DNA from: Azospirillum brasilense
GTDB lineage: Bacteria > Pseudomonadota > Alphaproteobacteria > Azospirillales > Azospirillaceae
Length of the DNA stretch: 60,569 bases
NCBI RefSeq assembly: GCF_003349955.1
Contig: NZ_QLKQ01000046.1
Coordinates: 1-60,569 of the forward strand
Reading direction: 5' to 3'
In this document: positions 8,152 through 17,388 of the stretch, piece after piece
How the letters are laid out: each line of letters opens with the position of its first letter
Position numbering within the stretch: the stretch's first letter is position 1
The notes under the pieces: model-generated
Told to the model about the DNA's origin: nothing
The model's input: the letters and a program-made list of their open reading frames with translations, nothing else
Database searches by the model: none
Program-made: the position numbers and the translations under genes

Positions 8152-9332
8152 GCTGCCCTCGATGCGAACTTGCGGATGTAGGGACCGATTTCCTTGAGCG
8201 GCAGCACCGCCGAGCAGATTCCCGCCTGGGCGACGGCGCCCGGCATGCCCCACACGACGCTGGACGCCTCGTCCTGCGCGATCAGGGTGCCGCCGGCGTT
8301 CACCACCTCGGTGCAGCCCTTCAGCCCGTCCTGCCCCATGCCGGTCAGGATGCAGGCCAGGACCTTGCGCCCGCCGAAGGCGCGGAGGGTGGACCGCATC
8401 ATCGGGTCCACCGCCGGACGGCAGAAATTCTCGGGCGGGTCCTTGGTCAGCGAGATCACGTTGGCGCCCGCGCGCTGGGTCACCAGCATGTGGAAGTCGC
8501 CCGGCGCGATGTAGCAGCGCCCCGACACGATCGGCTCGCCGTCCTTCGCCTCCTGGGCGTTCAGCCCGCACTGGCGGGTGATGTGCTCGGCCAGGATGGT
8601 GGTGAAGGTCGCCGGCATGTGCTGGGTGATCAGGATCGGCTGGGTCACGCCGGCCTTCAGATGGGCCAGCACCTCGAACAGCGCCTGCGGGCCGCCCGTG
8701 GAGCTGCCGATGGCGATCACGTCCGGCTTGATCTGACCGACGGAACCGACGGCGGGGGCCGGACGCAGCGTGACGGGCGGCGGCTCGCGCTTCAGGAAGG
8801 CGGCGGGCACCGGGTTCAGCGGGCGCAGTTCGCCGCGGGTGCGGGAGCCGGCGCGGCGGGCGGCGGCGCCCAGCGCCTTGACCTTCGACACCAGCTCGCG
8901 CTTGAAGGCGTCCGCCCCGCCGATCTCGCGGGTGGAGGTCGGCTTGGGGATGTAGTCGGCGGCCCCGGCCGACAGGCAGCGCATGGAGATGTCGGCCCCA
9001 CGCAGAGTCAGCGTGGAGGCCATGATGATCTTCACCTGCGGCGCCACCGCCAGCAGCTTCGGGATGGCGGTCAGCCCGTCCATCACCGGCATCTCGATGT
9101 CGAGGACGATGACGTCGAGCGAGTTGCGCTGCAGGGCGTTGACAGCCATCTGGCCGTCGCCCACCGACGCGACCACGCGGATTTCGGTGTCGCCTTCCAG
9201 CGCGCGGGTCAGAAGGCCACGAATGACGGCGGAATCGTCGACCACCATCACCCGGACGGGATCGCCGCCGGCCGCGCCGGTCGGATGCCCCGCCGGCGCG
9301 GGGGGAGGAGGTCTGCCGAAACGATCGGACAT
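8148..9332 (-). CDS. cheB: Chemotaxis protein-glutamate methylesterase CheB
   Basis: A 394-residue response regulator enzyme. The receiver domain (about 26-150) has VVDDSAV, the phospho-acceptor D78 in IVLDIEMP and KPTS. A Pro/Arg-rich linker of about 45 residues leads to the methylesterase domain with the Ser-His-Asp triad: Ser in IGSSTGGP, His in TQHMPATFT and Asp in GMGQDGLKG. It removes receptor methyl groups in opposition to CheR and allows adaptation. The Pro-rich N-terminal 25 residues are unusual and may be a start-site artefact; the Met shown is the only plausible start. Confidence 0.94.
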   Translation of the reverse strand: MSDRFGRPPPPAPAGHPTGAAGGDPVRVMVVDDSAVIRGLLTRALEGDTEIRVVASVGDGQMAVNALQRNSLDVIVLDIEMPVMDGLTAIPKLLAVAPQVKIIMASTLTLRGADISMRCLSAGAADYIPKPTSTREIGGADAFKRELVSKVKALGAAARRAGSRTRGELRPLNPVPAAFLKREPPPVTLRPAPAVGSVGQIKPDVIAIGSSTGGPQALFEVLAHLKAGVTQPILITQHMPATFTTILAEHITRQCGLNAQEAKDGEPIVSGRCYIAPGDFHMLVTQRAGANVISLTKDPPENFCRPAVDPMMRSTLRAFGGRKVLACILTGMGQDGLKGCTEVVNAGGTLIAQDEASSVVWGMPGAVAQAGICSAVLPLKEIGPYIRKFASRAA

Positions 9333-9386
9333 AACGCAATCAGCCTTTCAGGGTCGGAACGGTGCGCGGCGCGGAGATTCCGCCCG

Positions 9387-9752
9387 TCACAGCAGCCCGA
9401 CCTGCTGGAACTTGGTCTGGATGATGTCGCTGTCGAACGGCTTCATGATGTACTCGTTCGCCCCGGCGGACAGCGCCTCCTGGATGTGGGCGAGGTCGTT
9501 CTCCGTGGTGCAGAACACGACCTTCGGAAGATCCCCGCCGCTCATCTTGCGCAGACGGCGCAGGAACTCGATGCCGGTCATCACCGGCATGTTCCAATCG
9601 AGCAGGATGGCGTCCGGCATCTTCTGAGCGCAGGCCTCCATGGCCTGCTTGCCGTCCTCCGCCTCGGTGCAGGCGAAGTGCAGCTCTTCCAGAATCTTCC
9701 GCGCGACCTTGCGGACCACGCGGCTGTCATCGACGACCAGGCAAACTTTCAT
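9387..9752 (-). CDS. cheY: Chemotaxis response regulator CheY
   Basis: A 121-residue single receiver domain. The acidic pair is in VVDDSRVVRK, the phospho-acceptor Asp in AILLDWNMPVMTG, the conserved Thr in FCTTE and the Lys in MKPFDSD. It is encoded between cheW and cheB in the operon and is the expected CheA target that binds the flagellar switch. There is no output domain. Confidence 0.92.
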   Translation of the reverse strand: MKVCLVVDDSRVVRKVARKILEELHFACTEAEDGKQAMEACAQKMPDAILLDWNMPVMTGIEFLRRLRKMSGGDLPKVVFCTTENDLAHIQEALSAGANEYIMKPFDSDIIQTKFQQVGLL

Positions 9753-9800
9753 GGTGAACGGGCCTCAGGCTTCGCTTTGAACACCGACCGGGGTTTCGCC

Positions 9801-10301
9801 TCAGGCCGCTTCCATCGTGGTGAAGTTCAGCAGACGCGGCACGTCCAGGACCACCATGAGCTGACCGTTCAGGCGATAGATGCCCGTGGACACCTCGCGC
9901 CAGCGCGGGTCGAGGGTGGCCGGGTTGCGCTCGAAGTCATCGTTGGAGAGGCTCAGCACCTCCCCCACCGAATCGACCATCAGGCTGTAGAGTTCGCCGC
10001 GCAGGTCCACCACGATGGACATGCCCGGCTTGTCCTTCGGGCGCGACGTCAGGCCGAGCCGCAGGCGCACGTCGATGGCGGTGACGATGCGCCCGCGCAG
10101 GTTCAGCGAACCGGCAACCTCCGGCGGGGCCAGCGGGATGCGGGTGATCCGCTGGTGCCCCAGCACGTCCTGGACCTGGAGGACCGGGATGCCGAACAGC
10201 TGGTCGGCGATCGTCATGGTCACATAGTCCTGGCTGCCACCGGAGGTGATCTCGTCGCCCTTGGACTTCTTGGTGGTGGCGGGCAGCTTGGCGTTGCTCA
10301 T
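9801..10301 (-). CDS. cheW: Chemotaxis coupling protein CheW
   Basis: A 166-residue SH3-like coupling protein linking receptors to CheA. It has DYVTMTIADQLFGIPVLQVQDVL at the start of the fold, RITRIPLAPPEVAGSLNLRGRIVTAIDVR and LYSLMVDSVGEVL. A basic, Lys/Ser-rich leader of about 20 residues precedes the domain. Its ATG overlaps the cheA stop as ATGA. Confidence 0.95.
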   Translation of the reverse strand: MSNAKLPATTKKSKGDEITSGGSQDYVTMTIADQLFGIPVLQVQDVLGHQRITRIPLAPPEVAGSLNLRGRIVTAIDVRLRLGLTSRPKDKPGMSIVVDLRGELYSLMVDSVGEVLSLSNDDFERNPATLDPRWREVSTGIYRLNGQLMVVLDVPRLLNFTTMEAA

Positions 10302-13066
10302 GCGGCACCTTTCTGCTCGGACAGGGTCTGCTGCAGCGCGTACAGCAGCGCGTCACGGTCGAACTTGGCGACATAGTCGGTGAACCCGGCCTGACGGCCG
10401 CGGTCGAGGTCGCGCGGGGAGGCGTGGCTGGACAGGGCGACCATCGGCGTGCCGCTCCAGCGGGTGCCACCCTGGCGGACCGCCTCGGCGAAGTCGAAGC
10501 CGCTCATGCCCGGCATCTCGATGTCGGAGACGATGACGTCGAAGTCCTCGCCCGCCTCGCAGAGCGCCAGCGCCTCGTTGGCGTTCTCCACGGCGGTGAC
10601 GTCGTAGCCGGCGACCGACAGCAGCGGGGTCAGCAGATTGCGGAAGAAGGGGCTGTCGTCGACCAGCAGCACGCGCTGGAGCGTCCTCTCCTCCTCGTAA
10701 CCATCGGTCGAGGACGAGCCGAACCAATCCTTGTAGGCCTGGGTCAGGAAGAAGCCCGCGTCGATCACGTCCGTCGCCTTGCCGGCGATGATCGCCGAGC
10801 CCATCAGGCCCGGACGGTCGGCGGTGAGCTGCACCACCAGACGCTCCTCCACGATGTCGACGATCTCGTCGACGATCAGGCCCATCGACCGGTCGCCGTC
10901 GGCGAAGACCAGAACCGGCTGGCGGCCTTCCTGGCCGATCATGAAGCCCGGGTCGATCGGCACCAGCGGCATCAGCTTGCCGCGGTACTGGACCACCGGC
11001 ATGCCGTTGGACGATTCGACGCTGGCGAGGTCGACATCCTCCAGGCGGGCGACCAGCGACAGCGGCACCGCCTTCGGCGCGCCGGCCCCGGCGCGGAACA
11101 GCAGGAGGGCCATCTTGTCCTCCTGGCGGGTCGCCTGGACGGAGGTCGCCTCCTTCGACGCGGTCTCGCCCATGGCCATCTCGCCGGTCGCCGACGCGAT
11201 GCCGTTGGGGTCGAGGATCATGATGACCGAGCCGTCGCCGAGGATGGTGTTGCCCGAGAACATCTCGATGTGGCGCAGGATCGGCGCCACCGGCTTCACC
11301 ACGATTTCCTCGGTGTCGAACACGCGGTCGACCATGATGCCGAAGGTGTAGGTGCCGACCTGCGTGACCACGATGAAGGTCTCGTCGGTCTTCTTCTCGC
11401 CGCCCTCCTGGTCGTCCAGCCGCAGCAGCTCCTGCAGCGAGACCAGCGGCAGCAGGCGGTTGCGCAGGCGCAGGACCGGCGTGCCCTTCAGCCGCTCGAT
11501 GGTGTGCTCGCTGTCGGCGGCGGCGCGCACCAGCTCGACCACGCTGATCTGCGGGATGGCGAAGCGCTCGCCGGCGCACTCCACGATCAGGGCGGAGACG
11601 ATGGCCAGCGTCAGCGGGATCTTGATGACGAAGGTCGAGCCCTTGCCCTGCTGGGACTTGATCTCGATCGTGCCGCCGATCTTCTCGATGTTGGTCTTGA
11701 CCACGTCCATGCCGACGCCGCGGCCCGACACGTTGGTGACCTTCGCCGCGGTCGAGAAGCCGGGCTTCATGATGAACTGGATGATCTGCTGGTCGGACAT
11801 CGCCGCCAGCTCGCCTTCCGAGGCCATCCCGTTCTGGATCGCCTTCTGCTTGATCCGGTCGATCGCCAGGCCCTTACCGTCGTCCTGGATCTCGATGATG
11901 ATGTGGCCGCCCTCGTGATAGGCGTTCAGCGTGATGCGGCCGGTCTCCGACTTGCCCGAGCGCACACGGTCGGCGGGCACCTCCAGGCCGTGGTCGGCGG
12001 AGTTGCGCACCATGTGCGTCAGCGGATCCTTGATCAGCTCCAGCACCTGGCGGTCCAGCTCGGTGTCGGCGCCGAGCATCTGGAGGTCGATCTTCTTGCC
12101 CAGTTCGTGCGACAGGTCGCGCACCAGACGCGGCAGCTTGGCCCAGGCGTTGCCGATGGGCTGCATGCGCGTCTTCATGACGCCTTCCTGCAGCTCCGAC
12201 GTCACGTGGTTCAGGCGCTGCAGCGGGGCGGCGAACTCGCTCTCCTTCTGCGACCGCAGGATCTGGAGGAGCTGGTTGCGGGTCAGCACCAGCTCCGACA
12301 CCATGGTCATCAGGTTTTCGAGCAGGTCCACGTTGACGCGGATGGTCTGCGCGGCGACCGCCGACTCCTTCGTCGCGGCCTCGCCGCCCGCACCGGCGCC
12401 GGACGCGGCTTCCGCGGCGGGAGCGGGCATCTTGGCGGCGGCGGGCACCGGATCGGGATCCGGAACCACCAGATCGTGCGAAGGGGCGGGCTCGTCCGCC
12501 GCCTCCGCGGCGACCGGGGCCAGCGCGGTGCTGGTCGGGCCGGGGGTGGCGTTCCAGATCGCCTCGAGCTCGTCCAGCGTGAGGTTGCCCGAGGAGGACA
12601 CCGGGGTTTCCTCCGCCGCCGCGACCGCCGGGGCCGGCGGCGGCACCGGGGCCGCGGCGGGCTTGGCCGGAGCGGCGGCGGCGCCCAGCTTGCCTTCGGC
12701 GCACAGGTTCAGCCGCTCGATCAGCGGCAGGTCGTCGCCCGGCGGCTCCGCCTCCGTCGCCTCCAGCACCGCCAGCAGGCTCTTGATGGTGTCCAGCGCC
12801 TGAAGGATCAGCGAGACCGCCTCAGGGTTGATGGTCAATTCCCCGTCGCGGAACTTGCCCAGCACGTTTTCCGAGGCGTGCGCGACCTTCTCCAGGCGCG
12901 GCAGGCCGAGGAAGCCGCAGGTGCCCTTGATGGTGTGCACCAGACGGAAAATGTTCGACAGAAGTTCCGGATTGTTGGGATTCTGCTCCAGACGGACCAG
13001 TTCCACGTCGAGAACCGACAGGTTCTCGTTGGTTTCCGTCAGGAATTCGGAGAGCAGATCATCCAT
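10298..13066 (-). CDS. cheA: Hybrid chemotaxis histidine kinase CheA with second CheW-like domain and C-terminal receiver
   Basis: A 922-residue kinase. Domains in order: Hpt (phosphorylated His44 in LVHTIKGTCGFLG), a long Ala/Pro-rich linker (about 130-270) in place of a clear P2 domain, dimerisation helices (MVSELVLTRNQLLQ), HATPase (HMVRNSADHG, DDGKGL, GRGVGMDVV), a CheW-like domain, a second diverged CheW-like segment (about 690-800) and a receiver domain (LLVDDSPFFRN, VIVSDIEMPGMSG). The start at 13066 gives MDDLLSEFLTETNENL, the normal Hpt beginning. It is the first gene of the cheAWYBR operon; no transmembrane N-terminal extension is encoded in frame upstream. The C-terminal receiver may act as a phosphate sink. 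Confidence 0.94.
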   Translation of the reverse strand: MDDLLSEFLTETNENLSVLDVELVRLEQNPNNPELLSNIFRLVHTIKGTCGFLGLPRLEKVAHASENVLGKFRDGELTINPEAVSLILQALDTIKSLLAVLEATEAEPPGDDLPLIERLNLCAEGKLGAAAAPAKPAAAPVPPPAPAVAAAEETPVSSSGNLTLDELEAIWNATPGPTSTALAPVAAEAADEPAPSHDLVVPDPDPVPAAAKMPAPAAEAASGAGAGGEAATKESAVAAQTIRVNVDLLENLMTMVSELVLTRNQLLQILRSQKESEFAAPLQRLNHVTSELQEGVMKTRMQPIGNAWAKLPRLVRDLSHELGKKIDLQMLGADTELDRQVLELIKDPLTHMVRNSADHGLEVPADRVRSGKSETGRITLNAYHEGGHIIIEIQDDGKGLAIDRIKQKAIQNGMASEGELAAMSDQQIIQFIMKPGFSTAAKVTNVSGRGVGMDVVKTNIEKIGGTIEIKSQQGKGSTFVIKIPLTLAIVSALIVECAGERFAIPQISVVELVRAAADSEHTIERLKGTPVLRLRNRLLPLVSLQELLRLDDQEGGEKKTDETFIVVTQVGTYTFGIMVDRVFDTEEIVVKPVAPILRHIEMFSGNTILGDGSVIMILDPNGIASATGEMAMGETASKEATSVQATRQEDKMALLLFRAGAGAPKAVPLSLVARLEDVDLASVESSNGMPVVQYRGKLMPLVPIDPGFMIGQEGRQPVLVFADGDRSMGLIVDEIVDIVEERLVVQLTADRPGLMGSAIIAGKATDVIDAGFFLTQAYKDWFGSSSTDGYEEERTLQRVLLVDDSPFFRNLLTPLLSVAGYDVTAVENANEALALCEAGEDFDVIVSDIEMPGMSGFDFAEAVRQGGTRWSGTPMVALSSHASPRDLDRGRQAGFTDYVAKFDRDALLYALQQTLSEQKGAA

Positions 13067-13397
13067 GTCGCGATCCCCACGCCCGCAATTGTATCCGTTT
13101 CCGGCCGGGCCGTCCGGAGGGCGGCGTGCGCGACGCCGCCGGTACGGGCCATTCCAGCTACGGTCGGAGCCTGTCAAACACTGATTAAGAGAACCTTACC
13201 TCCTTCGATACCACTCTTGGGCTCCGCCGTCACGCCGAGCCACCCGGCCCAAGGTCACAGCCCGCAAGGCCGGTGCCGCCGTCCCGGCCTATGACCGCCG
13301 GGCGCGCGCCACGCGGGCATGGCGAAGCGCCGCGCACCGGACCGGCGGCGGTTTGAAGCGGGTCGATGCGCGGATCACGCCCCCGGCGGGGGCCGCG
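13067..13397. promoter_or_regulatory. cheA upstream region with hairpin and CtrA-like site
   Basis: No gene is seen in these 331 bp between chpT and cheA. An 8-bp perfect stem (GGCGGCGT/ACGCCGCC, 5-nt loop) lies at 13120-13140, within the likely cheA leader. At 13185-13199 is TTAA-N7-TTAC, a 7-of-8 match to the CtrA box, about 120 bp before the cheA start. Both are candidate control elements of the chemotaxis operon. Confidence 0.45.
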
Positions 13398-14144
13398 TCA
13401 CCACTCGACGGAGAAGACCAGCCGGTCCGGCCCGGAGGGCGTGGCCGCGACGCGATAGCCGTCGTCCTCGGCGAAACGCCCGGTCATGTAGGCGTGGATG
13501 CTGCGCGGGGTGAGGTCGGCGGCGGCCACCGTGCCGGCCAGCGCCGCCGCGGACTCGTCCTTGAGGGCGCCGGGGCGCCCGGCGGCGGTGATGGTGAAGC
13601 GCCCCGCCTGCTCGTCCCCCTCCGCCGCGACGGTGATGGTGCCGCCGTGGGTCAGCGCCTCGTCGGCCAGGATGATGACGTTGAGCAGCACCTTCGACGC
13701 GCCGCGCTTGAAGGCGAGCTGGTCGTTCGGCACGCCCGCCGGCCAGTCCAGCGTGGTGCGCCCGCCCTCCAGAAGCCCCTGCGCGGAGGAGCGGGTGTCG
13801 CCGAAGCCCTTCTGCTCCCGCCCGGCGAGGCCGTAGGCCAGCCGGAAGACGCGCAGCCGCCGGTCGGCCTGCCCGGAGGAATGCTCGATCAGCTTCACCG
13901 CCTCGCCCATGAAGCCGCCGGCGGGTTCGTCCTCCATCTCCTCGATCAGCTCCAACCCGTTGCGGATCGCTCCCACCGGGCTCACGAGGTCGTGGCAGAT
14001 GCGGGAGGCGACAAGCTCGATCACGCGGATGTCAAGCGGCACGGGGGGTCTCCAGATCGTTGACGGCCGGCCTCCGGGGAACCGGGTGGCGACCATGGCC
14101 GCAGGTTTGGGAACTTCCTCCGGCCGGGCGGCATTCTGTTGCAT
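13398..14144 (-). CDS. chpT: Histidine phosphotransferase ChpT
   Basis: A 248-residue protein with the DHp-like segment LDIRVIELVASRICHDLVSPVGAIRNGLELIEE, in which the His of CHDLVSPVGA is the phosphorylated residue, and a degenerate ATPase-like C-terminal domain (FKRGASKVLLNVIILADEAL) without nucleotide-binding motifs. This is the ChpT architecture that moves phosphate from CckA to CtrA and CpdR. The start at 14144 is preferred over an upstream in-frame ATG that adds an Arg-rich stretch. It lies just upstream of the chemotaxis operon on the same strand, separated by 331 bp. Confidence 0.88.
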   Translation of the reverse strand: MQQNAARPEEVPKPAAMVATRFPGGRPSTIWRPPVPLDIRVIELVASRICHDLVSPVGAIRNGLELIEEMEDEPAGGFMGEAVKLIEHSSGQADRRLRVFRLAYGLAGREQKGFGDTRSSAQGLLEGGRTTLDWPAGVPNDQLAFKRGASKVLLNVIILADEALTHGGTITVAAEGDEQAGRFTITAAGRPGALKDESAAALAGTVAAADLTPRSIHAYMTGRFAEDDGYRVAATPSGPDRLVFSVEW

Positions 14145-14273
14145 GCCGGCACCCCATGGGGATGGCCGGCGGCGACGTTCGTTTGTATCATTCCAGGGGC
14201 GCGGATGCCGCCGCTTTTCCGCGGTCATCCCGCGAAAGCGATAACCAATTCCGGCGGATGCAGGAGGCGCGGC

Positions 14274-14456
14274 ATGGACGATTCACTGGTTCCCGGCGCC
14301 TGGGTGCGCCACCCCGGCCGTCCGGACTGGGGTCTGGGTCAGGTGCAGTCGGCCATCGGCGATCGCGTCACCGTGAATTTCGAGAACGCCGGGAAGCTGC
14401 TCATCAACACGTCCGTGGTCGCGCTGACCGTCACCGATCCGGACGACATCCCGTGA
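14274..14456 (+). CDS. DUF3553 small protein
   Basis: A 60-residue protein; almost its whole length (VPGAWVRHPGRPDWGLGQVQS, then VTVNFENAGKLLI) follows the DUF3553 pattern, which resembles CarD/UvrD-tail-like small beta domains. CAGGAGG stands 7 bases before the ATG. Its stop overlaps the GTG start of the cytochrome gene as GTGA, so the two are coupled. The function is unknown. Confidence 0.8.
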   Translation: MDDSLVPGAWVRHPGRPDWGLGQVQSAIGDRVTVNFENAGKLLINTSVVALTVTDPDDIP

Positions 14457-14851
14457 GAGGGAAGCTGCCGCTGGCCGTCCTCCTGCTGTTGGCCGCCGGC
14501 ACCCCCGCGCTGGGCGACGACGCGCCCAAAGCGGCGCCCGATGCGGAGCGCGGCAAGGCCCTGTTCCGCGCCTGCGCCTTCTGCCACACGCTGACTCCGG
14601 ACGGCGGCAACCGCGCCGGCCCGACGCTGTGGCGGCTGTTCGGGCGCACCGCCGGGGCGGTGGCGGGCTATCACTACTCCGCGGCGCTGAAGGGCAGCGG
14701 GATCGTCTGGGACGAGGCGGCGGTGGCCCGCCTGTTCGAGATCGGCCCCGACGTGATGACCCCCGGCAGCAAGATGCCCATGCAGACCATCACCAGCGCG
14801 TCCGACCGCCGCGATCTCGTCGAATACCTGAAGGAAGCCACGGCCCCGTAA
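14453..14851 (+). CDS. Exported class I cytochrome c
   Basis: A 132-residue protein with a GTG start that overlaps the upstream stop (GTGA). Residues 1-23 form a signal peptide (RGKLPLAVLLLLAAGTPALG) for export to the periplasm. Haem is bound by CAFCH and the distal ligand is probably a Met in GSKMPM, with the helix RRDLVEYLK closing the fold, as in small c2/c550-like electron carriers. There is no partner redox enzyme next to it. Confidence 0.85.
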   Translation: MRGKLPLAVLLLLAAGTPALGDDAPKAAPDAERGKALFRACAFCHTLTPDGGNRAGPTLWRLFGRTAGAVAGYHYSAALKGSGIVWDEAAVARLFEIGPDVMTPGSKMPMQTITSASDRRDLVEYLKEATAP

Positions 14852-14967
14852 GTCCGGATTGCGAGGCCCGCAAGCGGAATTGAGGAGCATGGCCCCGTGC
14901 GGGCCCCATCCCCATCTCTGTCTGTCGAACCCCTTTCCAAGCCCCCTTTCCGAGCTGTGGTCTTCCG

Positions 14968-17388
14968 ATGATTCCCCGCGCCGTCCGCAAGCCCCTGGCC
15001 ATCCTGGCCGCCGTTCTCGCCCTGGCGGTCGTGGTGCCGGTGCTGGGGGCGGGCGGGTTCCTGCTGTGGCTTCGCCAGCAGACCCCGGCCTACGAGGGCG
15101 CGGCCACCGTCCCCGGGATCGAAGGCCCGGTGGAGGTCCTGCGCGACCGCAACGCCATCCCGCACATCTTCGCCGCCACCGAGCGGGACGCCTATTTCGC
15201 GCTCGGCTACGTCCACGCCCAGGACCGGCTGTGGCAGATGGAGACGATGCGGCGCGGCGGCGCCGGGCGGCTCGCCGAGCTGGTCGGCACGCGCTTCGGC
15301 GACTGGGCGCTGCGGCTCGACCGCTCCATGCGCACGCTGGGCGTCTACCGCCGCGCCGAGGAGGCCTATGAGGAGCTGTCGCCGGAGGCCCGCACGGCCT
15401 TCGACGCCTACGCCGCCGGGGTCAACGCCTGGATGGAGACGCGGCGCGAGGCGCTGCCCATCGAATTCCAGCTCCTGCGCCACACGCCGGAGCCCTGGCG
15501 GCCCGCCGACAGCCTCGTCTGGGGCAAGCTGATGGCGCTCCAGCTCTCCGGCGATTCGCGGGACGAGCTGTTCCGCGCCAGCGCCCTGAAAAGCCTGACG
15601 CCGGAGCAGATGCGCGACCTGTTCCCGGACTCCGACCCCACCGCCCCGGTGACCCTGGCGGCGGCGCTCGACGGCATGGACCTGCAAGGCGCGCTGGCAG
15701 CATTGCCCGACCTCGGCTTCGACACCGCGTCCAACGAATGGGCGCTGACCGGCGCGCGCAGCGCGACCGGCAAGCCGATCATCGCCAACGATCCCCATCT
15801 CGGGCTGGAGGCGCCGATCCTCTGGTATCTGGCGCGCATCGTGACTCCGGAACACCGCATCGCCGGGGCGACCATCCCCGGCGTGCCGCTTCACATCCTG
15901 GGGCACAACGGGCGCGTCGCCTGGGGCTTCACCACCACCCACAGCGACACCCAGGACCTGTTCATCGAGAAGCTCGACCCGCAGGACCCCGGCCGTTACC
16001 TGACGCCGGACGGCAGCGCGGCCTTCGAGACGCGCCGGGAGACGATCCGCATCGCCGGCCAGCCGGACGAGACGCTGACCGTGCGCGAGACGCGGCACGG
16101 CCCGGTGCTGACCGGCCCGGAGACCGCCGACGCCACGCCGGAGGGCCATGTGCTGGCGCTGGCCTTCCCCGGCCTGTCGGCCGCCGACACCACGGCGGAG
16201 GCGCTGTACCGCCTCAACCACGCCGCCGACGCCGCGGCGGTGCGCGAGGCGCTGTTCCTCCATGTGGCGCCGCAGCAGAACGTCGTCTACGCCGACACGG
16301 CGGGGACGCTGGGCTTCCTGTCGCCGGCGCTGGTCCCGGTGCGGCGCGGCGGCGACGGGCGCGTTCCGGTGCCGGGCTGGACCGGCGAGCACGACTGGAT
16401 CGGCTACATTCCCTTCGACGCTCTGCCCCAGGCGGTCGATCCGCCGTCGGGCCAGTTCGTCAACGCCAACAACGCGGTGGTCGGCCCCGGCTACCCCTAC
16501 GCCCTGGCGACCGAATGGCCGGACCCCGCCCGCGCCGAGCGGATCGTGCAGATGCTCGGCGACGGCCCGCACACGGTGGAGGAGGTCGCCGCCCAGCAGA
16601 TGGACGAGCTGTCCCTGCCGGCGCGCGACCTGCTGCCGCTGATGCTGGAGCCGCTGCGCAACGCGCCCGACCTCGACGGGCGGGCCCGCGCCGCGCTGGA
16701 CCGTCTGGCCGGCTGGGACGGGCGGATGGACCGCGACCGGGCCGAGCCGCTGATCTTCTCGTGGTGGGAGCGCGAGCTGGTGCGCCGCGTCTTCGCCGAC
16801 GAGCTGGGGCCGCTGTTCCAAAGCTACTGGGACCTGCGCCCGCGCGCCCTGCACCGCGTGCTGACCCAGGCGCCGCAGTGGTGCGACGACCGAACGACGC
16901 CGGCCCGCGAGGACTGCGCCACCATGCTCGCCGGCTCCCTGAAAACGGCGCTGGCCGAGATCGAGCGGCGTCACGGAACGGACATGAACGGCTGGCGCTG
17001 GGGGGCGGAACACAAGGCCGCCCTGAACCACCGGCTGCTCGGCCGGGTGCCTCTGCTCGGTTCGATGTTCGACCTGTCGATCCCGACCGGCGGCGGCGCC
17101 TTCACCGTCAACCGCGGCACCACCCGCGTGCGCGACCAGCAAGCCCCTTTCTCCCACGTCCATGGTCCGGGGCTGCGCGCGGTCTACGATCTGGCGGATC
17201 TCGGCAACTCCCGCTTCTCCATCGCCACCGGCCAGTCGGGCAACCCGCTGTCGCCCCATTGGGGGGATCTGGTGCAGGGCTGGCGCGACGGGGTGGGGCT
17301 GCGGCTGGCCGGCGACCGCGGCACGCTCGCCCGTGACGGCGCCAGGCTGCTGACGCTGTCCCCCACCCGTCCAGGGAGTTCGCCATGA
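14968..17388 (+). CDS. Penicillin acylase family protein (Ntn hydrolase, candidate acyl-homoserine lactone acylase)
   Basis: An 806-residue precursor with an N-terminal hydrophobic anchor or signal (about 8-33). The early motif ALGYVHAQDRLWQMETMRR and the cleavage/nucleophile region TASNEWAL are those of penicillin-acylase-type Ntn hydrolases; Ser255 would become the free N-terminal nucleophile after self-cleavage. HGPVLTG and NANN segments are also conserved. The family cleaves penicillins, acyl-homoserine lactones and other amides, and sequence alone does not decide the substrate. The stop overlaps the next start as ATGA, linking it to threonine dehydratase. Confidence 0.85.
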   Translation: MIPRAVRKPLAILAAVLALAVVVPVLGAGGFLLWLRQQTPAYEGAATVPGIEGPVEVLRDRNAIPHIFAATERDAYFALGYVHAQDRLWQMETMRRGGAGRLAELVGTRFGDWALRLDRSMRTLGVYRRAEEAYEELSPEARTAFDAYAAGVNAWMETRREALPIEFQLLRHTPEPWRPADSLVWGKLMALQLSGDSRDELFRASALKSLTPEQMRDLFPDSDPTAPVTLAAALDGMDLQGALAALPDLGFDTASNEWALTGARSATGKPIIANDPHLGLEAPILWYLARIVTPEHRIAGATIPGVPLHILGHNGRVAWGFTTTHSDTQDLFIEKLDPQDPGRYLTPDGSAAFETRRETIRIAGQPDETLTVRETRHGPVLTGPETADATPEGHVLALAFPGLSAADTTAEALYRLNHAADAAAVREALFLHVAPQQNVVYADTAGTLGFLSPALVPVRRGGDGRVPVPGWTGEHDWIGYIPFDALPQAVDPPSGQFVNANNAVVGPGYPYALATEWPDPARAERIVQMLGDGPHTVEEVAAQQMDELSLPARDLLPLMLEPLRNAPDLDGRARAALDRLAGWDGRMDRDRAEPLIFSWWERELVRRVFADELGPLFQSYWDLRPRALHRVLTQAPQWCDDRTTPAREDCATMLAGSLKTALAEIERRHGTDMNGWRWGAEHKAALNHRLLGRVPLLGSMFDLSIPTGGGAFTVNRGTTRVRDQQAPFSHVHGPGLRAVYDLADLGNSRFSIATGQSGNPLSPHWGDLVQGWRDGVGLRLAGDRGTLARDGARLLTLSPTRPGSSP

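Noticed and set aside
8490..13294. Long plus-strand frames opposite the chemotaxis operon
   Set aside because: His/Asp/Arg-rich antisense translations without recognisable domains; typical antisense open frames in GC-rich DNA.
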